A stretch of DNA of 64,000 nt from Actinomyces bowdenii (GTDB taxonomy: Bacteria; Actinomycetota; Actinomycetes; Actinomycetales; Actinomycetaceae), in the NCBI RefSeq assembly GCF_017592395.1, contig NZ_JAGFOU010000001.1:1-64000 (forward strand). The letters run 5' to 3'. The notes beneath the pieces were generated by a model that saw only the letters and a list, made by a program, of their open reading frames with translations, was not told the DNA's origin and ran no database searches. A program made the position numbers and the translations under genes. Shown here in pieces: positions 1 through 8,098 of this stretch. How positions within the stretch are numbered: position 1 is the stretch's first letter; every line of letters starts with the position of its first letter.

Positions 1-33
1 CTGGGGCGTCAAAGGTGCGTTAGCGTGAGTCAT
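1..33 (-). CDS. Start of an unidentified CDS running off the left edge
   Basis: On the minus strand an ATG at 33 begins MTHANAPLTPQ and continues beyond the window. A GGAGG Shine-Dalgarno sequence lies 5 nt upstream of this ATG, which makes it a credible translation start. The gene lies downstream of purQ in the same direction, after a 360-bp gap. By analogy with actinobacterial purS-purQ-purL order it could be purL, but eleven residues cannot establish that, so no symbol is given. Confidence 0.4.
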   Translation of the reverse strand, partial: MTHANAPLTPQ

Positions 34-396
34 GGAGGCCTCCGGTACAGATGTGAACGTGCACACCCACATCATGCCGGAGGCCTCCTCCTCACCCCCG
101 ACGTTCACAACCTCCCGAGGAAGTACAGCTAGGGCCGCCCCGATGGGTCATGGGCCGCAGGCGGGCGCCCCGGAGCGCTGTGGCCCTTCGCGAGCCTCGG
201 GCGGGCCGCTGCCATGAGCGATGGCCCCGCCCGGGGCCGGGGGCCGGGGGCCGGGGGCCGGGGGCCGGGGGCCGGGGGCCGGGGGCCGGGGGCCGGGGAG
301 GACCATGTCACGCCCGGGCGGAGCAGTCTCCTCGGCGCTCATGGGCCCGCTCAGCGCCGCGCGGCCAGGACCCCCACAGGGCTCCCCCAGCCGGCC
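34..396. other. Intergenic region with GC-rich tandem repeat
   Basis: No credible gene lies between purQ and the gene at the left edge; the long reading frames here only reflect the repeat. The stretch holds two copies of the 10-bp palindrome GGAGGCCTCC and an 8-bp inverted pair GTGAACGT/ACGTTCAC between about 53 and 108, which could be an operator for the left-edge gene. It also carries the heptamer repeat annotated separately. Confidence 0.5.
231..298. repeat. Nine-copy GGGCCGG heptamer tandem repeat
   Basis: CCGG recurs at exact 7-nt steps from 237 to 293, giving about nine uninterrupted copies of GGGCCGG. The plus strand therefore has many evenly spaced runs of five G, which could form G-quadruplexes. 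Copy number of such a perfect short repeat is expected to vary between strains. It lies just downstream of the purQ stop, in the transcribed direction of the purine genes. Confidence 0.85.
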
Positions 397-1131
397 TCAG
401 GCCGACAGCAGCGAGTGGATGGCGGAGCGGAAGAGGGCCAGCCCGTCGGTGCCCGTCCGGGGCCCCGCGGGGGAGGCCGGGCCGAAGCCCGGCTCGACCG
501 CGTGCTCGGGGTGGGGCATGAGGCCCACGACGTTGCCCCGCTCGTTGCACACCCCGGCGATGCCGCGGGCCGAGCCGTTGGGGTTGGTGCCCAGGTAGCG
601 GAAGACGACGAGCCCCTCACCCTCCAGCCGGTCGAGCTCCTCGGGCGAGGCGATGAAGTTGCCCTCGGCGTTCTTCATCGGGATGGTGATCTCCTGGCCC
701 TCGGCGTACTGGTTGGTCCAGGCGGTGCGGGAGCTGTCCACTCGCAGGCGCTGCTCGACGCAGATGAAGCGCTGGTGGTCATTGCGGATGAGCGCCCCGG
801 GCAGCAGGTGGGCCTCGGCCAGGATCTGGAAGCCGTTGCAGATCCCCAGCACGGGCATGCCCGCCCGGGCGGCGGCGATGACCTCGTCCATGACCGGGGC
901 GAAGCGGGCGATGGCCCCGCAGCGCAGGTAGTCGCCGTAGGAGAAGCCGCCGGGGACCACGAGGGCGTCCACGCCCCGCAGATCGGCGTCCTTGTGCCAC
1001 AGGGCGACGGGCTCCGCGCCCGCCAGGCGCACGGCGCGGGCGGCGTCGACATCGTCGAGGGTCCCGGGGAAGGTGATGACGCCGATGCGGGCGGCAGTGG
1101 AGTCGGCAGTGGAGTCGCAGGGTGCGGTCAC
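397..1131 (-). CDS. purQ: Phosphoribosylformylglycinamidine synthase subunit PurQ (glutaminase)
   Basis: This is the class I glutamine amidotransferase subunit of FGAM synthase, which supplies ammonia to PurL in the fourth step of de novo purine synthesis. The 244-aa product has the family's usual size plus a short N-terminal extension. The nucleophile cysteine sits in GICNGFQ and the His/Glu pair in MPHPEHAVE near the C-terminus; [13 protein letters not shown] is the conserved N-terminal region. The start is a GTG that lies 3 nt after the purS stop, so purS and purQ are very probably cotranscribed and translationally coupled. The separate PurS/PurQ/PurL arrangement is typical of Gram-positive bacteria. 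Confidence 0.97.
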   Translation of the reverse strand: MTAPCDSTADSTAARIGVITFPGTLDDVDAARAVRLAGAEPVALWHKDADLRGVDALVVPGGFSYGDYLRCGAIARFAPVMDEVIAAARAGMPVLGICNGFQILAEAHLLPGALIRNDHQRFICVEQRLRVDSSRTAWTNQYAEGQEITIPMKNAEGNFIASPEELDRLEGEGLVVFRYLGTNPNGSARGIAGVCNERGNVVGLMPHPEHAVEPGFGPASPAGPRTGTDGLALFRSAIHSLLSA

Positions 1132-1134
1132 GGC

Positions 1135-1386
1135 TCAGGCCTCCTGCGCGGTGATGGACACGACATCCTCGATGATCGGGTTGGACAGCAGGGTGTCGGC
1201 GGCCTCGCGGGCGGCGGCGAGGTGCTCCTCGGTCACCGGGCCCTCCACCGTCAACTCGAAGCGGCGCCCCTGGCGCACGCCGGTGAACTGGTCGAAGCCG
1301 AGCCGGGGAAGACTGGCTACCACCGCCTTGCCCTGGGGGTCGAGGATCTCGGGCTTGGGCATGACCTCGACGACGATGCGTCCCAT
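1135..1386 (-). CDS. purS: Phosphoribosylformylglycinamidine synthase subunit PurS
   Basis: PurS is the small structural subunit that bridges PurQ and PurL in the FGAM synthase complex. The 83-aa length is normal and the opening segment GRIVVEVMPKPEILDPQGKA contains the family's conserved KPEILDPQG stretch. An AAGGAG ribosome-binding site lies 5 nt before the ATG. It is followed directly by purQ and preceded by a 99-bp gap after the membrane-protein gene, so it may belong to a longer purC-to-purQ transcript. Confidence 0.96.
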   Translation of the reverse strand: MGRIVVEVMPKPEILDPQGKAVVASLPRLGFDQFTGVRQGRRFELTVEGPVTEEHLAAAREAADTLLSNPIIEDVVSITAQEA

Positions 1387-1485
1387 CGGTGCTCCTTGGG
1401 AGAGTGCGGGATGACTGCGCCGCCCACCCTACCCGCTCACCCGCTGCTCCCGCCCGCCGCGGCGCGCGTTGGCGCCGGGGAGCGC

Positions 1486-2472
1486 TCAGATGGCGCCCAG
1501 CCAGTCCTTGGCCAGGTAGATCGAGACGATCCCGCCCAGGGCGAGCCCGCCGGTGGCGATGAGCCAGGCGGGCCCCAGGACCAGGGCGATGACGGCGCAG
1601 ACCACGGCTCCGGCGAGCAGGAAGCCGCCCACGGCCCCGGCCACGCCGGCAGGGGCGTGCATGGACTGGTCCACCGTGGAGGTGCCCATGATCGGCCGGG
1701 GCCCCGAGTCCATGGTGGCGTGGATGGTGGCGTGGATGGTGGCGTGGACGGAGGCCTCGGAGCCACCGGTGCGGGCCGAGGGAGCCGCCTCGGGCGCCCC
1801 GGCAGGATCCCGGCCCGTCGGGGGCGCCTGCCCCGGGAGCCCGGGCCCACCCGGGTGCGCCCGGTCCCCGGCCAGGAGCCGCTGGGGGTCGTGGACCTCG
1901 ACGGTCCCGGTGGTCAGGCCCGCCGCGGCGTCGAGGACCGTGGGCCTCCACCGGCCGGCCTCCTGGCGCACGGGCGTCCCACCGGCCCAGGCGAGGTATC
2001 CGGCGGCGGCCACGAGACCGGCGCCGCCGAGCACGGCCACGAGCCACGGCGGCACCCACAGGTGGCCGGCCTCGGCGTTGCGGGCCAGGTTCATGGCGGA
2101 GACCGTGGCCAGCACCAGTCCCACGAGGGCGAAGGCCACCCCCGCCCAGCGCTGCCCGCCGGCGGCGGCCGGCCAGGGGCTGGCACCGCCGCGGCCCCGG
2201 GGGGAGCGCACGGGCCGGGAGCGGCCCCGGCCCACGCCCCAGTCGGGCCCGCCGGAGGAGGCGGGAGGCCGGTGGGCCTCGCCGCGCCCCACTCCCCAGT
2301 CGGGGCCGTCCGGGGCCGAGGTGGGCGCCCCGTCGTCGAGCAGCTCGGGCGGGTCGACCGGGGAGCGGTCGGGGCCGGATGCCCCGCCCCGGGGGCGCCC
2401 CTGGGCGGGGCGGGAGGTCCCCCAGTCCACGGGTCCGCGCTCGTCCCGGGGCCGCCGGTCGCGCGGGGTCAT
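1486..2472 (-). CDS. Proline-rich multispanning membrane protein, function unknown
   Basis: A 328-aa protein with a charged, Pro/Gly-rich cytoplasmic-type N-terminus (about residues 1-105), then two hydrophobic segments (near AGVAFALVGLVLATVSAM and WLVAVLGGAGLVAAAGYLAW), a long low-complexity loop, and two more hydrophobic segments at the C-terminus. The N-terminal part repeats the short motif PDWGVGRG twice. The loop contains three exact copies of a HATI tetrapeptide encoded by a 12-bp tandem repeat at 1712-1747. Its start overlaps the stop of the upstream membrane protein by 4 nt, so both are coupled and sit inside the purine gene group. I recognise no family. Confidence 0.75.
   Translation of the reverse strand: MTPRDRRPRDERGPVDWGTSRPAQGRPRGGASGPDRSPVDPPELLDDGAPTSAPDGPDWGVGRGEAHRPPASSGGPDWGVGRGRSRPVRSPRGRGGASPWPAAAGGQRWAGVAFALVGLVLATVSAMNLARNAEAGHLWVPPWLVAVLGGAGLVAAAGYLAWAGGTPVRQEAGRWRPTVLDAAAGLTTGTVEVHDPQRLLAGDRAHPGGPGLPGQAPPTGRDPAGAPEAAPSARTGGSEASVHATIHATIHATMDSGPRPIMGTSTVDQSMHAPAGVAGAVGGFLLAGAVVCAVIALVLGPAWLIATGGLALGGIVSIYLAKDWLGAI
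1712..1747. repeat. Three copies of a 12-bp in-frame repeat
   Basis: ATGGTGGCGTGG occurs three times in tandem inside the membrane-protein gene. Because the unit is a multiple of three, copy-number change would keep the reading frame and only lengthen or shorten a HATI tract in a loop of the protein. Confidence 0.85.
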
Positions 2473-3218
2473 GCGATCACCTGCCCCAGGACGGACGCGA
2501 GTCCGAGTGCGATGAGGACGAAGCCGAGGGCGCCCAGGAGCAGCTGGCCCACGCGCACGAGGGACTCCCCCGCGGTGGTGCCCGCCAGGCGCTCATCGGC
2601 GGCCCGACCGATCCGGGTGGTGGCCAAGGCGGTGGTCAGCGGCCCGGAGACGACGTCGAGGGTGGTCAGCTCGCGCCGGCCGGTCGACTCGGGGATGACC
2701 AGGGAGGTGCCCGGCACGGTGAGCGGGGCCAGGCCGGTGCCGCCTCCGCTCGCGCCGCGAGGTCCGGAGGGACCGCCAGTGCCGCTGCCGCCCGCCGGCG
2801 CCGGGGCGCCGGGCCGCACGCCTCGGCGCCGGGCCCACCAGCGGCCCACGACCCGGGCCTCCTGCTCGCGGCGGGCCCGTGCGGCCCGGGCCCGGTTGCG
2901 CTCCAGGCGCAGCCTGGGGGCGTTGACCACCAGGGAGCGGGCCGGCACGCGCAGGACGGCCAGCAGGCCCAGCCCGACGATGATGAGCGCCATGCCGCCG
3001 AGGATGCTGGAGACGCCGCGTGCTCCCAGGGCGGTGCTGATCGCCGCGGACAGGGCGAGCAGGATGACGAGCGCGCCCAGGGCCAGGACGATGATGAAAC
3101 CGGGTCCCGGCCTGAAGGCGCGCATGGGCGCCGACCCCGGCCGGCCGGGGTCGGCGCCCTGCCCCTGGGCGGGCGGGGTTGGATGCGGCGGGGTGGGCCC
3201 GCGGTGGTCCTGGCTCAT
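2469..3218 (-). CDS. Membrane protein of unknown function in the purine gene group
   Basis: A 249-aa protein with two adjacent hydrophobic segments at about residues 38-85, a strongly basic arginine-rich linker (about 90-125), a Gly/Pro-rich low-complexity stretch, and a final hydrophobic segment at the C-terminus. It begins 10 nt after the purC stop and ends in a 4-nt overlap with the next membrane-protein gene, so it is clearly part of the purC-purS-purQ transcript. No catalytic motif is visible. The position suggests cotranscription rather than a role in purine synthesis. Confidence 0.75.
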   Translation of the reverse strand: MSQDHRGPTPPHPTPPAQGQGADPGRPGSAPMRAFRPGPGFIIVLALGALVILLALSAAISTALGARGVSSILGGMALIIVGLGLLAVLRVPARSLVVNAPRLRLERNRARAARARREQEARVVGRWWARRRGVRPGAPAPAGGSGTGGPSGPRGASGGGTGLAPLTVPGTSLVIPESTGRRELTTLDVVSGPLTTALATTRIGRAADERLAGTTAGESLVRVGQLLLGALGFVLIALGLASVLGQVIA

Positions 3219-3228
3219 GGCGCCCGGC

Positions 3229-4200
3229 TCACAGCTCCAGGGCGGAGCCGGTCAGGAGGCGGTAGGCCTCGAGGTAGCGCTCCCGGGTGCGCTCGACGAC
3301 GTCGTCGGGCAGGGGCGGTGGCGCCTGGTCGCCGGTGCGGTCCCAGCCGGAGGCGGGCGAGGCGAGCCAGTCGCGCACGTACTGCTTGTCGAAGGAGGGG
3401 GTGGGCCGGCCCGGCTGCCAGGCCGGGGCGGGCCAGAAGCGGGAGGAGTCGGGGGTCAGGACCTCGTCTCCCAGGGTCAGGCGGCCCTCGGGGTCGGTGC
3501 CGAGCTCGAACTTGGTGTCGGCCAGGATGATGCCGCGCCGGGAGGCGATCCGGGCGGCGCGGGAGTAGAGCTCCAGGGTGATCCCGCGCAGCTGGGCCGC
3601 GATGGCGGGGCCCACCATGTCCTCCACGCGCCGGTAGGTGATGTTCTCGTCGTGCTCGCCCAGCTCGGCCTTGGCAGCGGGGGTGAAGAGCGGCTCGGGC
3701 AGGCGGGAGGCCTCGTCCAGGCCCTCGGGCAGGGGCAGGCCGCAGACGGTGCGGTGCTCGCGGTACTCGGCCAGGCCCGAGCCGGTGAGGTAGCCGCGGG
3801 CCACGCACTCCACGGGGTGCATGTCCAGGCGGGTGCAGATCATGGCGCGGCCGGCCACGGGGGCGGGGACGTCGAGGGAGACCAGGTGGTGGGGGACGAT
3901 GCCGGCGAGCCGGTCGAGCCACCAGGCGCTCAGGGCGGTCAGGACGCGGCCCTTGTCCGGGATGGGCGTGGGCAGGACGTGATCGTAGGCGCTGATGCGG
4001 TCGGAGGCGACGACGAGCAGGACGTCGCGGCCCGCCCAGGGACCGCCGGCCGCGGGGGCGTAGATGTCGCGGACCTTGCCGCTGGAGAGGTGCTCCCACC
4101 CGGGCAGGGCCGGGGGCTCGGGCAGGCCGGGGGTCGTGGAGCCTGGAGCGGTGTGCGGGTGGGGGGGCGTGGGGGAAGTGGAGCTGGCTGGCTGGCTCAT
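3229..4200 (-). CDS. purC: SAICAR synthetase (PurC)
   Basis: Phosphoribosylaminoimidazole-succinocarboxamide synthase joins aspartate to CAIR with ATP. SSGKVRDIY near residue 25 is the phosphate-binding signature; DVPAPVAGRAMICTRLDMHP and VECVARGYLTGSG are the conserved core, and LADTKFELG is the C-terminal signature. I place the start at the ATG at 4200 (323 aa), reading MSQPASS. A CAGGAT box lies 7 nt before it, matching the leaderless pattern of this genome, and the ten upstream residues from an alternative ATG at 4230 are not family-like. The length is typical for the longer actinobacterial form. It heads a run ending with purQ. Confidence 0.96.
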   Translation of the reverse strand: MSQPASSTSPTPPHPHTAPGSTTPGLPEPPALPGWEHLSSGKVRDIYAPAAGGPWAGRDVLLVVASDRISAYDHVLPTPIPDKGRVLTALSAWWLDRLAGIVPHHLVSLDVPAPVAGRAMICTRLDMHPVECVARGYLTGSGLAEYREHRTVCGLPLPEGLDEASRLPEPLFTPAAKAELGEHDENITYRRVEDMVGPAIAAQLRGITLELYSRAARIASRRGIILADTKFELGTDPEGRLTLGDEVLTPDSSRFWPAPAWQPGRPTPSFDKQYVRDWLASPASGWDRTGDQAPPPLPDDVVERTRERYLEAYRLLTGSALEL

Positions 4201-4213
4201 ACCCCCAATCCTG
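4201..4213 (-). promoter_or_regulatory. Putative leaderless -10 box of purC
   Basis: Read on the minus strand, CAGGAT is followed by seven nucleotides and then the purC ATG. It is a weak form of the TANNNT box seen before many genes here and would start the transcript at or next to the A of the ATG. Confidence 0.45.
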
Positions 4214-4256
4214 CCACCGGCCCACGACACCTTCGAGGAGCCGTGCCCACCGTCCG

Positions 4257-5813
4257 CTACCGATCAGGCTCAACGGCGCCCCGGACATGCGCGGTCCTCT
4301 CGCGTGTCCGAGAATGACGACGAAGGCGGCGCAACGCCTGGGTGAGGCGATTGGCTACCAGCGCTTTTTCTCGCGACGCACCGCCCTGCTCGGGAGTCGA
4401 GCCTGGCAGCGGCTTTTCAAGAACGTTATTGATCAGCGCCCTCAGCTCCTGGACGCGCGCCCGTTGAGAGTCATCGACGGATCGCTGGCGACGCCTGGCC
4501 TCCCCAGTCCTCACACCGTCCCCACTTCGCCCACCTGGATGCACCATATCCTCCAGCACCAGCTCCACGATCGTAGCAGAGTACTCCTGCTCCTGCAGGC
4601 CCAGAATATAGGAATCGAACGAGTCGGCACACTCATCGCGCTCCTTGATGATCAGCCTATAATAGTACTCACCAAAAGCCCACACCCTCGGCCTCCTGCC
4701 TCCCACCAGAGCAATAGTACTAAGCATCACGGTCGCCACAATAAAAGGAGTCAGCCAAAGAACCACTTCAGCGAGGGAGACCTCGGGGTTGAATTGCACC
4801 AGAGCAGCCAAGAACGGAGTCACGCCAGCCAATAGCATGATAAACGACTGGGGAAGGAGTGTGGCGACCCCACTCAAAGGCCTTAAACGCCCATTATTCT
4901 TAAGGACTGCAATAAAGGAGGCGAAAACAGACCGGCGAACAAAACCCCCATACCCCAGCGCCACCACCAGTGCAGTCCAGGCAAGCAGGACCACCGCACC
5001 CCACAGCCCCATACTGCCAACGACCGCCAGAACGACTACCGGAGTCGAGTACAGGAGGGCCGTAAGAAGGGAGAGCAGCGAGCTGGACCTTGAGCTGAAG
5101 CCCAGAAACCACAGCGACCTGCGCCAGCGATTCTCCGGACCAAGAACCGGAAACCCGGGAATCGACTGCACATACATCTCCATTCTTCCGACCTGCTGAA
5201 GCGCGATCACGTAACCCTTCACTCCAACACTACTCCCACGCTTGACCACGACCGGGATCATCGCCACGATCAAGTACATCATGACCGAGAGAAGAAGAAC
5301 CACCATCCTACCGTCATTGACCTCACCCCCGACCATGTAGAACACGTCTGCGATCACAATGACGCCACACGAAGTGACAAGGATGATGGACACCCCCATG
5401 GCCACCTCCTCGCGGTGAGCATCATCGATCACCCCCTGCAGCCACAAGTACTGCCGATGTGGATCCGAGGGCACCTCCCGCCGTGACCACGAGAGTGTGA
5501 TCAGAGTGAACAGCAACGCGCCGATGCAGGACACGAATGCGAGCATGTAACCCATGAAATCAAAATCAGCCCCACCGAAGTCCCCTTCGTTGAGCCGATC
5601 AACCACCGTCCAGAAATCCACAGTCTCACGACCATCCGGACCTCTCCAGAATTTTGACCAGATCACAACCCTCATGTACACATAGAGAAATGCGATAAGA
5701 AAGGCCAGGAAGGAGGAGATCCCCACTGCGCGCCAAGCCCGCACCTCACGCGAAGGCCTGAACCCCTGGCCGCCCCCAGAGAACCAGCCCTGACCGCCAT
5801 GCAGCTCGTTCAT
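4257..5813 (-). CDS. Multispanning membrane protein in an A+T-richer island
   Basis: A 518-aa protein with about eight hydrophobic segments, for example near SSFLAFLIAFLYVYMRVVI, MLAFVSCIGALLFTLITL, VSIILVTSCGVIVIADVF and VVLLLSVMMYLIVAMIPVVV, followed by a charged cytoplasmic C-terminal tail of about 120 residues rich in Arg and Glu. I recognise no family. The sequence is visibly lower in G+C (about 50% in the part I counted) than its neighbours, and codon use follows, so it was probably acquired by transfer. It sits between purC and purD on the same strand and ends 56 nt before the purC start. The start is uncertain: an in-frame ATG at 5975 would add 54 residues without obvious similarity. 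Confidence 0.7.
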   Translation of the reverse strand: MNELHGGQGWFSGGGQGFRPSREVRAWRAVGISSFLAFLIAFLYVYMRVVIWSKFWRGPDGRETVDFWTVVDRLNEGDFGGADFDFMGYMLAFVSCIGALLFTLITLSWSRREVPSDPHRQYLWLQGVIDDAHREEVAMGVSIILVTSCGVIVIADVFYMVGGEVNDGRMVVLLLSVMMYLIVAMIPVVVKRGSSVGVKGYVIALQQVGRMEMYVQSIPGFPVLGPENRWRRSLWFLGFSSRSSSLLSLLTALLYSTPVVVLAVVGSMGLWGAVVLLAWTALVVALGYGGFVRRSVFASFIAVLKNNGRLRPLSGVATLLPQSFIMLLAGVTPFLAALVQFNPEVSLAEVVLWLTPFIVATVMLSTIALVGGRRPRVWAFGEYYYRLIIKERDECADSFDSYILGLQEQEYSATIVELVLEDMVHPGGRSGDGVRTGEARRRQRSVDDSQRARVQELRALINNVLEKPLPGSTPEQGGASREKALVANRLTQALRRLRRHSRTRERTAHVRGAVEPDR

Positions 5814-6612
5814 CAAGGAACCCAGCACATCCTCTTGCCCGCAATCACCTCGTGGCCCACAAGAGGTGCCGACCACCTCCGCCTCCCCTCTCTTCCCCGA
5901 AAAGTGATGCGGCACCCATTTCTGAGGCAGACCGGATCTTACAGAAACTAGTTCCCGCACTCGCAACGATCCCATGCCTCACCATGCAAGCATGGACAAC
6001 GGCTCTTCCGCATGCGACCCAAGTCCCACCATGCCCAGCTCCACTGGCACCGCTTGCAAAGATGATCCTCAGACCCAAGAGAGGACGATCCTCCACAAGG
6101 GTAAACTCAAGCAACAGCCTTGAAGCTCTCAGTCACCTCCCAGCAGCTTCCCCGAAGAGACCCGAAAAATGATAAGATAGCCGCAGTCCCGGCACCATGA
6201 GATCGACTGCAGATTGAATCATGTCATTGCCCGCACCGTGCCAGTAGTGCACCTTCGACAGGCAACCTCGAGGAGCTCGCTCACCACTCTCCATCGGTCA
6301 GCGAGTGCCGGATGAGTGCGCTGGCCAGCACCCAACTCGATAACACAGCAATGAGGGGACAAGGATGCGCTGGGAGCCGCGGGCGCAGAGCCCAATCATG
6401 CCCCCGTCCACCATGGCACCCGATGTCGAGCCGTGCTTTGAGGAGTCTTTGAGCGATTCGATGATCCGGTACGGGGCCAGCAGAAGAGCACCATGCCAGG
6501 GGCCCTCCCCGGCACAGTTCACGGTGGAACCGCACTGGTGAGACCGACGGGCAGCCGCCGCCCATGGGGGCCGCGGCGGCGAGCCCCTCAGCGAACCGGG
6601 CCGCCCCGCCCC
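5814..6612. other. A+T-richer intergenic stretch without a convincing gene
   Basis: About 800 bp upstream of the membrane-protein gene and downstream of purD. Short reading frames of 60-94 codons exist on both strands but overlap each other and show no recognisable domain or good ribosome-binding site. On the minus strand TATCTTATCATTTTT near 6165-6180 is the most promoter-like part and could serve the membrane protein, leaving a leader of about 350 nt. No integrase, transposase or terminal repeat is visible that would explain how the island arrived. Confidence 0.5.
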
Positions 6613-7866
6613 TCAGCGCCCGGCGGCGATATCCGTGCGGTACTGGGCGCCGTCGAGGTGGATGCGGGCCACGGCCTCATAGGCGCGGGCCCGGGCCGCT
6701 GCGACGTCCTCGCCCAGGGCGACCACCGACAGGACCCGCCCGCCAGTGGCCTCCAGGGCGCCGTCCTCGCCCAGGCCGGTGCCGGCGTGCAGGACGTGCA
6801 CGCCCTCGACCTCCTCGGCAGCCTCGATGCCGGTGATCCGCCCCCCGGTGGACACCGTTCCGGGGTAGCCGGGGGCAGCGATGACAACATCGACCGCCGC
6901 CTGCTCGCTCCAGGTCGGCGCAGGGGCCTGGGTCAGGGAGCCGGTGGCGGCGGCGAGCAGCAGCTCGGGCAGGGAGGAGGTCAGGCGGGCCAGGACCGCC
7001 TGGGTCTCGGGGTCGCCGAAGCGGACGTTGAACTCCACCACGCGCAGGCCCTCGGCGGTCAGGGCCAGGCCGCAGTAGAGCAGGCCGATGAAGCTGGTGC
7101 CGCGCCGGGCCATCTCGTCGACCACGGGCTGGGCGACCTCGCGCACCACCTGCTCGGCCAGGTCGGCGGGCGCCCAGGTCAGGGGCGTGTAGGCGCCCAT
7201 GCCTCCGGTGTTGGGGCCGGCGTCGCCGTCTCCCAGGCGCTTGAAGTCCTGGGCGGGGGCCAGGGGGCGGACGGTGGCGCCGTCGCAGACGCAGAAGACG
7301 GAGGCCTCGGGGCCATCGAGGTAGTCCTCCACGACGACGCGCCCACCCTCCCGGGCCAGGCAGGCGCGCCCGTGGGCCAGGGCCGCCTGGCGGTCCTCGG
7401 TGACCACGACGCCCTTGCCCGCGGCCAGGCCGTCCTCCTTGACCACATACGGGGCGCCGAAGCGCTCCAGGGCCAGGGCCAGCTCCTCCTCGGTGGTGCA
7501 CACGGCGGCCTCGGCCGTGGGGATGCCGGCGGCGGCCATCACCTCCTTGGCGAAGGCCTTGGAGCCCTCCAACCGGGCGGCCTCCGCACCGGGCCCGAAG
7601 CAGGGGATGCCGGCGTCGCGCACGGCGTCAGCCACGCCCGCCACCAGGGGCGCCTCCGGGCCGACCACCACCAGGTCCGCCCCCATCTGGACGGCCAGCT
7701 CCACGACCTCCTCGGGCACGGTGGGATCGATGAGGAGGTTCGTGGCGATCGCGGCGGTACCCGGGTTGCCGGGGGCGACGACGAGCTCGGTGGTGGCGGA
7801 GTCGGATGCGAGGGCGCGGGCCAGGGCGTGCTCGCGCGCGCCGGACCCCAGAAGCAGGATCTTCAC
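6613..7866 (-). CDS. purD: Phosphoribosylamine-glycine ligase (GARS, PurD)
   Basis: GAR synthetase performs the second step of purine synthesis, joining glycine to phosphoribosylamine with ATP. The 417-aa length is typical. The N-terminus MKILLLGSGAREHALARAL is the conserved GxGxREH start; DLVVVGPEAPLVAGV and the ATP-grasp core KEDGLAAGKGVVV follow, with GFLYCGL-type and FNVRFGDPETQ metal/ATP-binding segments near residues 265-290. The start is a GTG preceded at 6 nt by TAGGCT, so the mRNA is probably leaderless. It stands apart from purC because of the membrane-protein island between them. Confidence 0.97.
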   Translation of the reverse strand: MKILLLGSGAREHALARALASDSATTELVVAPGNPGTAAIATNLLIDPTVPEEVVELAVQMGADLVVVGPEAPLVAGVADAVRDAGIPCFGPGAEAARLEGSKAFAKEVMAAAGIPTAEAAVCTTEEELALALERFGAPYVVKEDGLAAGKGVVVTEDRQAALAHGRACLAREGGRVVVEDYLDGPEASVFCVCDGATVRPLAPAQDFKRLGDGDAGPNTGGMGAYTPLTWAPADLAEQVVREVAQPVVDEMARRGTSFIGLLYCGLALTAEGLRVVEFNVRFGDPETQAVLARLTSSLPELLLAAATGSLTQAPAPTWSEQAAVDVVIAAPGYPGTVSTGGRITGIEAAEEVEGVHVLHAGTGLGEDGALEATGGRVLSVVALGEDVAAARARAYEAVARIHLDGAQYRTDIAAGR

Positions 7867-7878
7867 AGGCTCAGCCTA
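7867..7878 (-). promoter_or_regulatory. Leaderless -10 box of purD
   Basis: TAGGCT (minus strand, 7878-7873) is followed by six nucleotides and the GTG start of purD. There is no room for a Shine-Dalgarno sequence between a start site 6-7 nt after this box and the start codon. Confidence 0.65.
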
Positions 7879-8086
7879 GCCGGACACGGCCTACCGGGAG
7901 CCGCCCGCCACATGGTGGATCCGCGCGCCTTGGTCGGCCGGCCCGTCGGAGGCCGGCGCTCGACCGGCCCCGGCTCGCACCTCCGCTGGCCAGGATTCCA
8001 ACGGCGATCGGGATCCACAGACGCCCCCACCGACACAGGGATCCACAAGGCCGGGCATCCACTCGGCCTCCCCGCGCAGGCGCGCC

Positions 8087-8098
8087 GATGATGCCTCC
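8087..8098 (+). promoter_or_regulatory. Possible leaderless -10 box (GATGAT) of the DUF559 gene
   Basis: GATGAT lies six nucleotides before the ATG at 8099. The same GATGAT-N6-ATG arrangement precedes the TM2-protein gene at 37172, which supports reading it as a -10 variant. Confidence 0.4.

Noticed and set aside
214-4317. A 1367-codon open frame on the plus strand
   Set aside because: It is antisense to purQ, purS, two membrane proteins and purC. Long antisense frames are normal at this G+C content, and its translation is low-complexity with no domain.
5846-6114. An 89-codon minus-strand frame upstream of the membrane protein
   Set aside because: It overlaps the possible N-terminal extension of the membrane protein in another frame and contains a glycine-run low-complexity end; not enough to call a gene.
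6281-6565. Short minus-strand frames of 74 and 94 codons in the A+T-richer gap
   Set aside because: The two frames overlap each other, have no convincing ribosome-binding site and show no recognised domain.
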